This document shows, piece by piece, positions 7,729 through 16,606 of a stretch of 64,000 nt of DNA (the first letter of the stretch is position 1; the number at the start of each line of letters is the position of its first letter). The DNA is from Flavobacterium shii (lineage in GTDB: Bacteria; Bacteroidota; Bacteroidia; Flavobacteriales; Flavobacteriaceae): assembly GCF_025847235.1 (NCBI RefSeq), contig NZ_JAOZEW010000003.1, forward strand, positions 274,910-338,909, given 5' to 3'. A program made the translations under genes and the position numbers. Under the pieces are notes generated by a model, which saw nothing but the letters and a program-made list of their open reading frames with translations, was not told where the DNA came from and ran no database searches.

Positions 7729-8487
7729 TTATTGATATACTCGAATATAATCGACTATATAATCCTGAGGAAAAACTGAGTCATCAACTTCTGGTCCTCC
7801 AAAATTTCCTCCAATGGCTAAATTTACCAAAATATAAAAAGGCTTATCAAATGGCCAAACATCTTCATTCTTATCCTTTGGTGCAAACGTATAAACTAAA
7901 TCTTTGTCTACAAAAAAGTCGATTTTATCTTTTGTCCATTCGATTGCATACACATGAAATCCTTTTTCGATATCGGGAAACGCTGTCTTTTTGGTATTAA
8001 TTGTATTCCCATGACTATCCTGTGTATGCAAAGTTGTATAAACCATGTGTGGATCTCTACCTATATATTCCAAGATATCTATTTCTCCACATTTTGGCCA
8101 GTTTACCTGGTCTTTATTGGCTCCGAGCATCCAGAATGCCGGCCATAAACCGTGTCCAATCGGTAATTTGGCTCTAGCCTCAATTCGACCATATTTAAAC
8201 TCTTTTTTTCCTTTGGTAGTTATTCTTGTTGATGAATAGACGTTTCCGTCTTTCCTAGCCTGAATAATTAGATTCCCATCCTTTAATTGATGATTTGTTT
8301 TTGTATAAATCTGTCTTTCGTTGTTTCCCCAACCACATAAATCGGGACAACCATCTCCAAGTTCATAATTCCAAACGGATTCATTTAATGCTTTACCATT
8401 AAAATTTTCTTCCCAAACCAACTTCCTTTTTGCTTGTTGCGCAAAACTTAAATTACCTATTAATACTATTATTAAAAGTTTCTTCAT
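7729..8487 (-). CDS. secreted family 16 glycoside hydrolase (probable endo-beta-1,3-glucanase)
   Basis: This is a 252-residue enzyme with a signal peptide (LLIIVLIGNLSFAQ) and a single GH16 catalytic domain. The active-site motif GEIDILE places the nucleophile at Glu135, the helper at Asp137 and the acid/base at Glu140. This ExDxxE beta-bulge form is typical of laminarinases and agarases rather than lichenases. WGNNERQIYT and KYGRIEARAKLP are further GH16 hallmarks. It probably cuts laminarin-like beta-1,3-glucans outside the cell or in the periplasm. It is the last gene of the polysaccharide locus, separated from the lipoprotein GH16 by a probable terminator. Confidence 0.92.
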   Translation of the reverse strand: MKKLLIIVLIGNLSFAQQAKRKLVWEENFNGKALNESVWNYELGDGCPDLCGWGNNERQIYTKTNHQLKDGNLIIQARKDGNVYSSTRITTKGKKEFKYGRIEARAKLPIGHGLWPAFWMLGANKDQVNWPKCGEIDILEYIGRDPHMVYTTLHTQDSHGNTINTKKTAFPDIEKGFHVYAIEWTKDKIDFFVDKDLVYTFAPKDKNEDVWPFDKPFYILVNLAIGGNFGGPEVDDSVFPQDYIVDYIRVYQ

Positions 8488-8512
8488 TATTCTGAATTTA
8501 TTTTTATTAAAA

Positions 8513-8548
8513 AATAAGAAGGCCGGTTAGGGGGCCGTCCTCCTTATT
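8513..8548 (-). terminator. terminator or attenuator inside the glucan locus
   Basis: On the minus strand AATAAGGAGGACGGCC is followed by a short loop and GGCCTTCTTATT, then six T residues. The stem has a 2-nt bulge and a strong G+C core. It sits between the two GH16 genes, so the distal enzyme may be expressed less or from its own start site. Confidence 0.65.
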
Positions 8549-8568
8549 TCGACTAACTTAACTTATAT

Positions 8569-10230
8569 TTATTGATACACTTTTACATAATCAACTTCCA
8601 AAGTGGACTCTGTGAAGCTCGGATCGATGATTCCTCCAAAGTTACCGCCCATAGCAAAATTTAAAATCAAGAAAAAGTCTTTATTAAATGGTGTTGAGGC
8701 ATCATTGGCAAAGGAATGAAACAGAGCATCATCTACATAAAATTTAATAGAATCCGGGCTCCATACTGTTTTATAAATATGAAATGCCGAAGATGCAGTT
8801 GGGATAGTTGTAGAACCTGTAACTCCGTCTCCTCCAGAATGTCCTGGGTAATGTAATGTACTATGAATAACATTTGGACTGTTACCTACTTGTTCCATAA
8901 TATCTATTTCTCCACAAGCTGGCCATGAATTTGTTGCATAATTTTGCCCCAGCATCCAGATTGCCGGCCATGTTCCTCCTCCTACTGGCAATTTGGCCCG
9001 AACCTCAACTTTTCCATAAGTAAATTTAAATTTACCATCGGTCTTTATTCGTGCAGAGGAATAAGCCATTCCACCAGAAGCTTCTTTTTTGGCAGTTATT
9101 TTTAAACTTCCACCCTGAACAATTATATTCGTTGGGTTACTGGTATAATTTTGTTTTTCATTATTACCCCAGCCACTATCTCCTGTTCCTAACTCATTAA
9201 CCCATTTTGTAGGATCTGGTGCTCCATCGGTATTAAAATCATCCGACCAAATTAAAGTTGTATAATCTGAAGGAGGTGTCTGAGTAGGTTTTTTGGTGGT
9301 AAATATATGATACCAAGCCAATGTAGGATTACCTCCCATGACTGCTCTTACAACCATCCTATTGTCTGTAATTGACAGAATTTCGTATGAACTCTGACCA
9401 ATATAATACCCCATAAAACCACCATCGGAGATGTTCAACATGGTTCCTCTGGTTTGTTTCGCATGGTCTGGATTTTTGGTCACAACAGATTCTGATGGAC
9501 TCAACGATACTGTTTTTACTCCACCTGCATTATAAGCCAAACAAGCATCGGTTGTCGAGCTACCTCCTCCTACACTAACAAAAGCAGCATTAAAGAAGGT
9601 TGATCCTCCATTATCCAATTGAAATTTTAACTGATCTCCATCTAGAGAGAATGTCAATACGTTATCGTACAAACAGCTACTTGTTGGCGAACCTGCTTTC
9701 TCAAAAGCTGCTGCCGAATAATGGTTTGAATAATAGTTTTTACTCGCATCAGCATCATTTTGTCCTACACCCAAATGTCCAATCTCTGAAGCTGACCAAT
9801 ACCATTTTTTAGAACTGCCCGCTGTTAAGAACTGAACTGCCTCGGCATCACTAAAATTACTTAAGACCTCAACATCGATACTAGCATTTGTAGCAACACC
9901 ACCTTTTCCTGTGGCAATTACTGTAACGGTATATGTATTTACACCAGGTTTAGTAAAGCGCTTTGTAAATTTACCTGTTGCCGAACTCTCTGAAGTTCCG
10001 TCGCTAAATACATATTTGTATGAAATAGTATTATCTGCTGTAGCCACCAATTTTACCATTCCGGAACCATCTCCATTTGGAGCATCGGTAGTTTTACCAA
10101 CAATCTCAGCGGTAATCTTAAGATTGGTTGGGGAATTTATATCCCCAAAAGCATAATCATCTTTTTGACAATTTACCGCTAGCAGCAATGCAAAAAGTAA
10201 CACGATATTTATAATTATTTTTTTACTCAT
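8569..10230 (-). CDS. lipoprotein with PKD-like domain and C-terminal GH16 catalytic domain
   Basis: This is a 553-residue surface or outer-membrane lipoprotein (lipobox LLAVNC, Cys21). Order of parts: a PKD-like Ig domain at about 33-123 (YKYVFSDGTSE, KPGVNTYTVTV), a domain of about 185 residues with W-rich start (SSKKWYWSASEIGHLGVG) that I do not recognise, and a GH16 domain at about 325-553. The catalytic motif is GEIDIMEQ (Glu441, Asp443, Glu446), the laminarinase-type beta-bulge form. It probably makes the first cuts in a beta-1,3-glucan at the cell surface. The gene begins 14 bp after the glycan-binding lipoprotein gene, so it belongs to the susCD operon. Confidence 0.92.
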   Translation of the reverse strand: MSKKIIINIVLLFALLLAVNCQKDDYAFGDINSPTNLKITAEIVGKTTDAPNGDGSGMVKLVATADNTISYKYVFSDGTSESSATGKFTKRFTKPGVNTYTVTVIATGKGGVATNASIDVEVLSNFSDAEAVQFLTAGSSKKWYWSASEIGHLGVGQNDADASKNYYSNHYSAAAFEKAGSPTSSCLYDNVLTFSLDGDQLKFQLDNGGSTFFNAAFVSVGGGSSTTDACLAYNAGGVKTVSLSPSESVVTKNPDHAKQTRGTMLNISDGGFMGYYIGQSSYEILSITDNRMVVRAVMGGNPTLAWYHIFTTKKPTQTPPSDYTTLIWSDDFNTDGAPDPTKWVNELGTGDSGWGNNEKQNYTSNPTNIIVQGGSLKITAKKEASGGMAYSSARIKTDGKFKFTYGKVEVRAKLPVGGGTWPAIWMLGQNYATNSWPACGEIDIMEQVGNSPNVIHSTLHYPGHSGGDGVTGSTTIPTASSAFHIYKTVWSPDSIKFYVDDALFHSFANDASTPFNKDFFLILNFAMGGNFGGIIDPSFTESTLEVDYVKVYQ

Positions 10231-10244
10231 GATTACTTATATTT

Positions 10245-11795
10245 TTAATTGGATTGTTTAATATCATCAAAATAGTATGTTTTGCCTGTGCCACTGTTTC
10301 CAAAATCAAAGAAAACTACAACTCTCTGATAATTATTGGTATTTACAATCCCGGCAAAATCAAATGTGAGTTCTTCCCAACCATTTGCAACTGTTGTGGT
10401 AGCATCAATCTCTTTATTTATATTAGGATCCGTTAGATTTTCTAATTTAAACTTCACAATAATTCCAGCCTGTGGTGACCAGACTTTCATTTTTATTTTT
10501 TTAAATGTTGAAAAATTTATCGGAGTATCTAATGCAAGTGATGAACCTGCCCAAACTTCGGCTCCATTCCCTTTGGTCAAAGCACTTACTTTTGATGATG
10601 TATTTATTCCCGTTTTATCCGGATTTGCAATGACTACTGAAGTTGCACCACCAAAATTTCCATAAGAATAATCTAATGTCGTCGATTCGAATGTTAACGG
10701 TAGCACCAAGGATTCTGCTCCCGAAGTCAATTGAATGTCATCGAAGTAATAATCGTCACCAGTTCCTGTATTACCAAAGTCGAAGAAAAGAACCACTTTT
10801 TGATATTTATTTACATTATCAACAGCCGAAAAGTCGAATGTAAGTTCTTCCCAATTATTTGCAACTGTATTTGTAACATCGACTTCGATATTAATATCTG
10901 GATTGGTTAAATTCTCTAATTTCATTTTAACCACAATTCCAGCTTTTGGAGACCAAGTTTTGATTCTAATTTTTTTCAATGTTGAGAAATCAATCGGTGC
11001 ACCTAATTCTAATAAAGAACCTGCCCAAACTTCTGCACCTGCCGATTTGGTTAATTTAGCCACTTTTGCACTTACATTACCGGCATCCACGCTAGGATTA
11101 TCAGCTACAGCTGTAAATGCCCCGCCAAAATTAGAAAATGCATAATTTAATGTAGTTGATTCAAAATCAATCGGCAATAGAATCGGATTCGAGATTGTGA
11201 TTGTTTCTGTATATGTAGTTGTTGCTGTTCCTCCGCTTAAAGCGACAACTTTCACTTCATAAGCTCCTATGTTTGCATAAGTATGTTTAATTGTTTCGCC
11301 CTCCATAAAGTCTACTGGAACTTCATTTGGGACTTCTCCAAAATAAACTTGAAAGAATGTTTCGAAATTGGCTTTTGCACTTACAGATACCGATAAATTA
11401 TCGCCAGCTACACGAGCCAATGCTACCTGTAAATTGGTTGGTGCCAAAAACGAAACTGTAACTGTTTGTGTTACTTCGGTGATTTTCCCGCTTATTCCCA
11501 TTGCAATAATCTTAGCCTGATAAACACCTTCTTTGTAAGTATGTGCTACAGTCCCTCCTGCCGAAATATAATCTGATACAGTAGTTCCATCACCAAAATT
11601 GATTTGATATTGCGTTACGCCTTCGCCTTTAGGCAAAAAAGTTACCTTACCCGAATTGTCTTGCGTTACTGTTGTAAGAGCCGATATGTTTTTTGGTGCA
11701 CTTATGCCATCCAAATTAATATCGCTGCTATCATTTGAGCAACCTATAAATGTTGCCAAAACGAAAAGACTTATAATAAAATGTATTTTTTTCAT
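10245..11795 (-). CDS. surface glycan-binding lipoprotein with PKD-like and duplicated carbohydrate-binding-like domains
   Basis: This is a 516-residue lipoprotein (lipobox FIGC, Cys19) in the position usually held by SusE/SusF-like glycan-binding proteins. Two PKD-like Ig domains (about 30-115 and 116-203) precede two tandem copies of a roughly 150-residue beta-rich domain (206-356 and 364-514). Each copy starts LP(I/L)xFESTTL and ends YYFDDI. The copies share GAEVWAGS, KLENLT and NxWEELTFDF, which look like a carbohydrate-binding module. It has no catalytic motif. The role inferred is to hold polysaccharide near the SusCD transporter. It is encoded 12 bp after susD and 14 bp before the GH16 lipoprotein gene. 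Confidence 0.85.
   Translation of the reverse strand: MKKIHFIISLFVLATFIGCSNDSSDINLDGISAPKNISALTTVTQDNSGKVTFLPKGEGVTQYQINFGDGTTVSDYISAGGTVAHTYKEGVYQAKIIAMGISGKITEVTQTVTVSFLAPTNLQVALARVAGDNLSVSVSAKANFETFFQVYFGEVPNEVPVDFMEGETIKHTYANIGAYEVKVVALSGGTATTTYTETITISNPILLPIDFESTTLNYAFSNFGGAFTAVADNPSVDAGNVSAKVAKLTKSAGAEVWAGSLLELGAPIDFSTLKKIRIKTWSPKAGIVVKMKLENLTNPDINIEVDVTNTVANNWEELTFDFSAVDNVNKYQKVVLFFDFGNTGTGDDYYFDDIQLTSGAESLVLPLTFESTTLDYSYGNFGGATSVVIANPDKTGINTSSKVSALTKGNGAEVWAGSSLALDTPINFSTFKKIKMKVWSPQAGIIVKFKLENLTDPNINKEIDATTTVANGWEELTFDFAGIVNTNNYQRVVVFFDFGNSGTGKTYYFDDIKQSN
10254..11180 (-). repeat. internal tandem duplication in the glycan-binding lipoprotein gene
   Basis: Codons for residues 206-356 (11180-10728) and 364-514 (10706-10254) are diverged copies of the same module, recognisable at protein level throughout and at DNA level in several blocks (for example around GCCCAAACTTC at both sites). 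Confidence 0.85.
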
Positions 11796-11807
11796 AATTG
11801 CTATTTT

Positions 11808-13307
11808 TTAATATCCAGGATTTTGTTTCCAGTTTCCGTTGGCAAATTGAATTTCTTCAATTGGAAGCGGAAATAATTCGTTTTTATTAGCTTTAAAACC
11901 CGGTATTGTTCCTAATGCTTTTCCGGTTCTTACCAAATCAAAAAAACGATGTCCCTCTCCAAAAAGTTCGACTCTTCTTTCGGCTAAAATAAAATCGGTA
12001 AGAGCAGCGCCTGAAGCCGAAATGTCATGATTATTATCTCCAAAAGCACGTCGTCTTACTTCGTTAAGATAACCTCTTGCTTTTCCATCATCAATTCCCC
12101 CTCTATTGTAGGCCTCTGCAGCCATTAATAAAACATCTGAATAGCGTATTGCTCTATAATTATTAGGATTTGTTAAGTTTAAATCTCCTGCTGCGGTTTT
12201 ACTTCTTGTTCTCGGAAGGTATTTTCTATTAAAGAAACCTGTATCCTGATTTCCTTTCCCGTAAGTAACTCCTTTTCCACCATCAAAAGCGGTGTTTGCT
12301 GCTGCCCAAGCCACGATATCCAATATTGTAACATCTTTACGCTTGTCTCCAACCTCAAAAGCAGCTGCAGATTCCTTAGTAGGAATATTAAAACTAAATC
12401 CTGAAGAAAAAAGCGGTCCTGTATAATTTCTAACTCCGCTAAAACCTACAGCAACATTTCCTTCACTACATTGCAAACATGGGAAACCTGCCCCTTCAAC
12501 ATCTGTATATTGTACTTCAAAAACAGATTCCGGTCCATTTTCTCCATCTGCTTCAAATATTTTATTATAATCTGCTACTAATGAATATGGTGACGTACTT
12601 ATTAATCCTTCCAAAGTGGTTGCTGCTTGTGTAAACTTATTTTGATATAGATAAGCTTTTCCTAATAATGCCTGAGCCGCACCCTTGGTAACTCTTCCTT
12701 TTTGAGAAGCAATTGGAGATAAATTAGCAACCGCATAAACTAAATCAGCTTCAATAGAAGCATACACTTCTTCGACTGATGAACGCGGAATTATTTTTTC
12801 ATCTCCAATTCTAAACCTCGCATCGCCTTTCATTGGGATGCCTCCAAACCATTTTACTAATTCAAATTGGTAGTAGGCTCTAAGAAAACGTGTTTCGGCT
12901 ATAACTTGTGCTTTTCCTTGAAAATCTGTTTTATTTTGAAATTCAAGTATATAATTGGCTCTTTGCACTCCTGCAAACATCCAATTCCAGATATCTCTTA
13001 AATTGCTATTTACCTCTGTGTGAATCATTTGGTCTATTTGCTGAAAACCTATCACATCTGTAGGACTTTCTCCTCCCGCATATGTATTATCCGAAGCTAT
13101 TTCTCCCAATATAACATTTACATAAGAGGATTGAAGTAAATCATAGGCTGCAACCAAAGCATTATCATAATCTGTTTTGGAATTAAAATAATTCTCGGAG
13201 TCAATAGAATATGCCGGAGTAGGATCTACAAAATCATCAGAACAAGAAATTGCCACGCCCGAAAGCAATGCTATAGCTATTATAGTAGTAAAAAAATATT
13301 TTTTCAT
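11808..13307 (-). CDS. SusD/RagB-family nutrient-binding outer-membrane lipoprotein
   Basis: This is a 499-residue lipoprotein (lipobox GVAISC, Cys22) of the SusD family. It forms the hinged lid of a SusC transporter and binds glycan at the cell surface. Family hallmarks include the N-terminal DDFVDPTPAYSIDSENYFNS, the TPR-like helical core (AQALLGKAYLYQNKFTQAAT) and the C-terminal RAIRYSDVLLMAAEAYNRGG, AERRVELFGEGHRFFDLVRT and IPLPIEEI-like ending (LFPLPIEEIQFANGNWKQNPGY region). It lies 11 bp after susC and 12 bp before the glycan-binding lipoprotein gene, which fixes it in one operon. Substrate inferred from the GH16 neighbours: beta-1,3-glucan oligosaccharides. Confidence 0.96.
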   Translation of the reverse strand: MKKYFFTTIIAIALLSGVAISCSDDFVDPTPAYSIDSENYFNSKTDYDNALVAAYDLLQSSYVNVILGEIASDNTYAGGESPTDVIGFQQIDQMIHTEVNSNLRDIWNWMFAGVQRANYILEFQNKTDFQGKAQVIAETRFLRAYYQFELVKWFGGIPMKGDARFRIGDEKIIPRSSVEEVYASIEADLVYAVANLSPIASQKGRVTKGAAQALLGKAYLYQNKFTQAATTLEGLISTSPYSLVADYNKIFEADGENGPESVFEVQYTDVEGAGFPCLQCSEGNVAVGFSGVRNYTGPLFSSGFSFNIPTKESAAAFEVGDKRKDVTILDIVAWAAANTAFDGGKGVTYGKGNQDTGFFNRKYLPRTRSKTAAGDLNLTNPNNYRAIRYSDVLLMAAEAYNRGGIDDGKARGYLNEVRRRAFGDNNHDISASGAALTDFILAERRVELFGEGHRFFDLVRTGKALGTIPGFKANKNELFPLPIEEIQFANGNWKQNPGY

Positions 13308-13318
13308 TTTAATTGAAA

Positions 13319-16300
13319 TTAAAAATTAATGTTTAAGCCCAATAAATAAGTTCTTGGGATAGGATAGAATCCAAAATCAATTCCACCTCCAATTGGTGCA
13401 CCATTCGAAGCACCTGGATCAAAACCTTTGTACTTGGTAAATGTGTACAAATTATTTACTCCTGTATAAAGTCTTAATTTGGTAATTCCGGCTCTTTGAG
13501 ACACCTTTGGATCAAGTGTATATCCTATTTGAACATTTTGAATTCTTAAGTATGAAGCATCTTCAACAAAATAATCGGAGAAAACATTATTTGCTGTAGC
13601 GCCAGTAGTTACTCTTGGAGTTGTAGTACTGGTCCCTTCTCCTGTCCATCTGTCCAAAACATAGTTTAAGCGATTTGCATCAGAAAGTGTTCTTTCGTAG
13701 TTACGTACCATATCATTCCCTACAGAGGCAAAAGTAAATACAGCGAAGTCTACATTTTTATAGTTCAATTGTATATTAAATCCCATTGTAGCTTTTGGAA
13801 TTGGATCTCCTATGTTTGTTCTGTCTTTGGCATCAATTACGCCATCTCCGTTAACATCAACATAACGAATATCTCCAGGTGATGGATTTGCTCCCAATGC
13901 TAATTGTGATGGATGCGCATCGATTTCGGCTTGATTCTGGAAAATTCCATCGGTTTTATATCCATAAAAATACCCCATCGGTTTTCCTATCTCCATACGT
14001 GATGGTGCAGGTTGTCCTACTCCAAAAGCGCCTCCTTCGATAAATCCGGTTCCATTATTTACCTCTAAAACTTCATTTTTAAGGAAAGTTATATTGTAAC
14101 CTACGCTCATTGTAAAAGAATCGGATAATTTCTCTTTATAATCAATTGAGAATTCAAATCCTGAATTTCTAACTGTACCTGCATTCATCGTAGGAGCACT
14201 CGCACCCGGCGCACCCGTACCGTTAATTCCCGAAACAGGAATATTAGGAATCAACAAATCTTTTCTCGTATCTATAAAGTAATCTGCTACTACAAATATT
14301 TTATCATTTAAAAATTTCATATCCATACCAACATCAAATTTTCTGGCTTCTTCCCATTTCAAATTAGGATTTGGTACTTGACCATTTGCCGTTCCGTTAA
14401 CCAACGTTTTATTAAACACATAGGTAGCTTCTCCTGTTAAAAGTCCGATATAACCATAATTAGGAATCTGATCGTTTCCTAAAGTTCCGTAACTGGCTCT
14501 CAATTTTAAGAAACTAAACGCTTTAGGATCTCCAAAGAAATCTTCATCAGAAATCACCCAACCTCCTGTAAATGAAGGAAAGTAACCTACTTTATTTCCT
14601 GGTCCGAATTTGGTTGAAGAATCACGTCTAATCATAGCCGAAAAAAGGTATTTACCTTTATAATCATATTGTACTCTTCCAAAATAAGAAAGTCTTCTTT
14701 GATCGTATACATAGGAAGTATTGGTTAAAGTTTCGGATATCCCTTTTGTCAAAGAAATATCTGCATAATCCCAAGAGTTATTAGGAACATCAAAACCAGT
14801 TGCAGTAAGACCATTACCCCATTCTTTAAAAATAGTTGTGCCCAGTGTTCCTACAATATTATGATTTTCGGCTATTTTGGCAGTATATGTTCCAAAAAGA
14901 TCGAATGAATAATTATTATCATTTACTGTTCCCTGAGTAACAGAACTTCTCTGTACATCAAAAACTTTTCCGCCATAATTAACTTGTTTTGCAAATGTTT
15001 TTGATTCACTATTAGAGGTATTAAAACCTATTGAACTTGATAAAACAAATCCTTTGAAAATTTTATAGTCTAACCCAAAATTCCCATTTAGTTTTTTATA
15101 GTTATAATCGTTATAAGTATCGTCAATTTGCGCTAATGGATTGATAATTTCTGTTCCTAATCCAGTTGTACTAGGTACTAGGGTAAAGTTTCCATTTGCA
15201 TTATAAGGATTAAGTGTAGCCGGAACGTTGAGTGCATTAAATAAAACAGATCCCAGTCCGTTTTCATTCAATGTATTTCTTGTAAAATAAGTATAAATAA
15301 TATTCGTCTTCAATTTAAATTTATCACTTAAATCAACTCCTAAGGCTAATCTGGCAGTATTTCTCAGGAAACCCGATTTATCCCCACCAATGATTCCCTC
15401 TTGGTCTAAATGGGAACCACTTATGGAGTAAGTAATTTTATCAGATCCTCCCGAAATAGTTAAATCATTACTTATAATAGGTACTTTCTTAAAAACTTCA
15501 TCTTGCCAATTTGTACCTTTTCCTAGTCCGCTTACATTTGGATAGGGAAGTGCTTTGCCTCCATTGGCATAACTTTCATTTAATAAAAGGGCATATTCTG
15601 TAGCGTTTAGAGTTGGTAATTTTCTAGACGTTTCCTGAAATCCTGTATAACTATTAAAAGAAATTCTTGTTTTGGAATTTTTCTTACCTGTTTTGGTTGT
15701 AACCAGGATAATTCCGTTTGCTCCAATGGTTCCGTAAATTGCTGCCTGAGCATCTTTTAAAACGGTAATTGTTTCGATATCATTTGGATTAAGTAAACCT
15801 AGGTCTCCTACATAGCCATCAATAATAGTCATTGGTCTATTTTCTCCATTGGTAGCTATACCACGAATACGAATATCCAATGGCGCTCCTGGTGCTCCCG
15901 ATTGTGTTGTAACATTTACTCCGGAAAGAGTTCCTTGTAAAGCTTGCTCTATTCTTGCTGGTTTCAAGATATCGATTGTTTTACTGTCAAGTACAGATAC
16001 TGCTCCTGTTACTTCTCTCTTTTTCTGGGTACCGTAACCTATCACAACCACTTCATCCAATGACTTTGCATCATCACTCATCCTGACCGTGATTTTGGTA
16101 CCCGAAACCACAACTTCTTGTGTTCTAAAACCAATATAGCTTAAAACAATTGTGGAGCCTTTTGAGACACCTAATAACTTAAAAGATCCGTCAAAATCGG
16201 TACTTGTACCTTGTGACGAATTTTTAACTTTTACATTTACGCCAGGTAGGGATAAACCTGAGCCATCGAGTACGGTTCCACTTACATCAAAGGCCTGCGA

Positions 16301-16354
16301 AAACGCAAAAGATGTAAACAGTAACAATACCATTAGTAATAATCTAGATTTCAT
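13319..16354 (-). CDS. SusC/RagA-family TonB-dependent outer-membrane transporter
   Basis: This is a 1011-residue TonB-linked transporter. It has a signal peptide (LLLMVLLLFTSFAFSQA), then a carboxypeptidase-D-like regulatory domain at about 23-100 (SGTVLDGSGLSLPGVNVKVK). Next come the SLDEVVVIGYGTQKKREVTG segment and the plug domain to about 225 (RIRGIATNGENRPMTIIDG, VLKDAQAAIYGTIGANGIIL), and a long beta-barrel ending in aromatic Phe (LLGLNINF). It should import oligosaccharides across the outer membrane with SusD as lid and TonB-ExbBD energy. It is the first gene of the susCD-GH16 operon and is directly downstream of the propeller-type regulator, separated by a terminator. Size and order are standard for the family. 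Confidence 0.97.
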   Translation of the reverse strand: MKSRLLLMVLLLFTSFAFSQAFDVSGTVLDGSGLSLPGVNVKVKNSSQGTSTDFDGSFKLLGVSKGSTIVLSYIGFRTQEVVVSGTKITVRMSDDAKSLDEVVVIGYGTQKKREVTGAVSVLDSKTIDILKPARIEQALQGTLSGVNVTTQSGAPGAPLDIRIRGIATNGENRPMTIIDGYVGDLGLLNPNDIETITVLKDAQAAIYGTIGANGIILVTTKTGKKNSKTRISFNSYTGFQETSRKLPTLNATEYALLLNESYANGGKALPYPNVSGLGKGTNWQDEVFKKVPIISNDLTISGGSDKITYSISGSHLDQEGIIGGDKSGFLRNTARLALGVDLSDKFKLKTNIIYTYFTRNTLNENGLGSVLFNALNVPATLNPYNANGNFTLVPSTTGLGTEIINPLAQIDDTYNDYNYKKLNGNFGLDYKIFKGFVLSSSIGFNTSNSESKTFAKQVNYGGKVFDVQRSSVTQGTVNDNNYSFDLFGTYTAKIAENHNIVGTLGTTIFKEWGNGLTATGFDVPNNSWDYADISLTKGISETLTNTSYVYDQRRLSYFGRVQYDYKGKYLFSAMIRRDSSTKFGPGNKVGYFPSFTGGWVISDEDFFGDPKAFSFLKLRASYGTLGNDQIPNYGYIGLLTGEATYVFNKTLVNGTANGQVPNPNLKWEEARKFDVGMDMKFLNDKIFVVADYFIDTRKDLLIPNIPVSGINGTGAPGASAPTMNAGTVRNSGFEFSIDYKEKLSDSFTMSVGYNITFLKNEVLEVNNGTGFIEGGAFGVGQPAPSRMEIGKPMGYFYGYKTDGIFQNQAEIDAHPSQLALGANPSPGDIRYVDVNGDGVIDAKDRTNIGDPIPKATMGFNIQLNYKNVDFAVFTFASVGNDMVRNYERTLSDANRLNYVLDRWTGEGTSTTTPRVTTGATANNVFSDYFVEDASYLRIQNVQIGYTLDPKVSQRAGITKLRLYTGVNNLYTFTKYKGFDPGASNGAPIGGGIDFGFYPIPRTYLLGLNINF

Positions 16355-16538
16355 AATTAGTTAGTTTTTATTGAAAGATAAATTTATTCGGATTCATTCA
16401 TAATGATTTAAAAACAACCTTTACAAAAAACATACAATTAAAAAAAAGGGGCTTTATTTTTTAGATAACATAAAAAACCACCAGCATTAATAGCAAATCA
16501 GCAATGTTAAATTGTGTTAAAATTTCAATTCAAATCAT

Positions 16539-16572
16539 AAAAAAACCACAACAATAACGTTAATGTTGTGGT
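16539..16572 (-). terminator. intrinsic terminator of the regulator gene
   Basis: A 9-bp stem (ACCACAACA / TGTTGTGGT) with a loop that itself contains the palindrome TAACGTTA is followed on the minus strand by a run of seven T residues. It separates the regulator transcript from the susC promoter region. Confidence 0.8.
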
Positions 16573-16606
16573 AATGTATAGGTGTAAAATTATATTATTG
16601 GACTTC

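Noticed and set aside
16355..16538. Promoter of the susC operon
   Set aside because: No clean TAnnTTTG box was found in the gap; partial matches were too weak to list.
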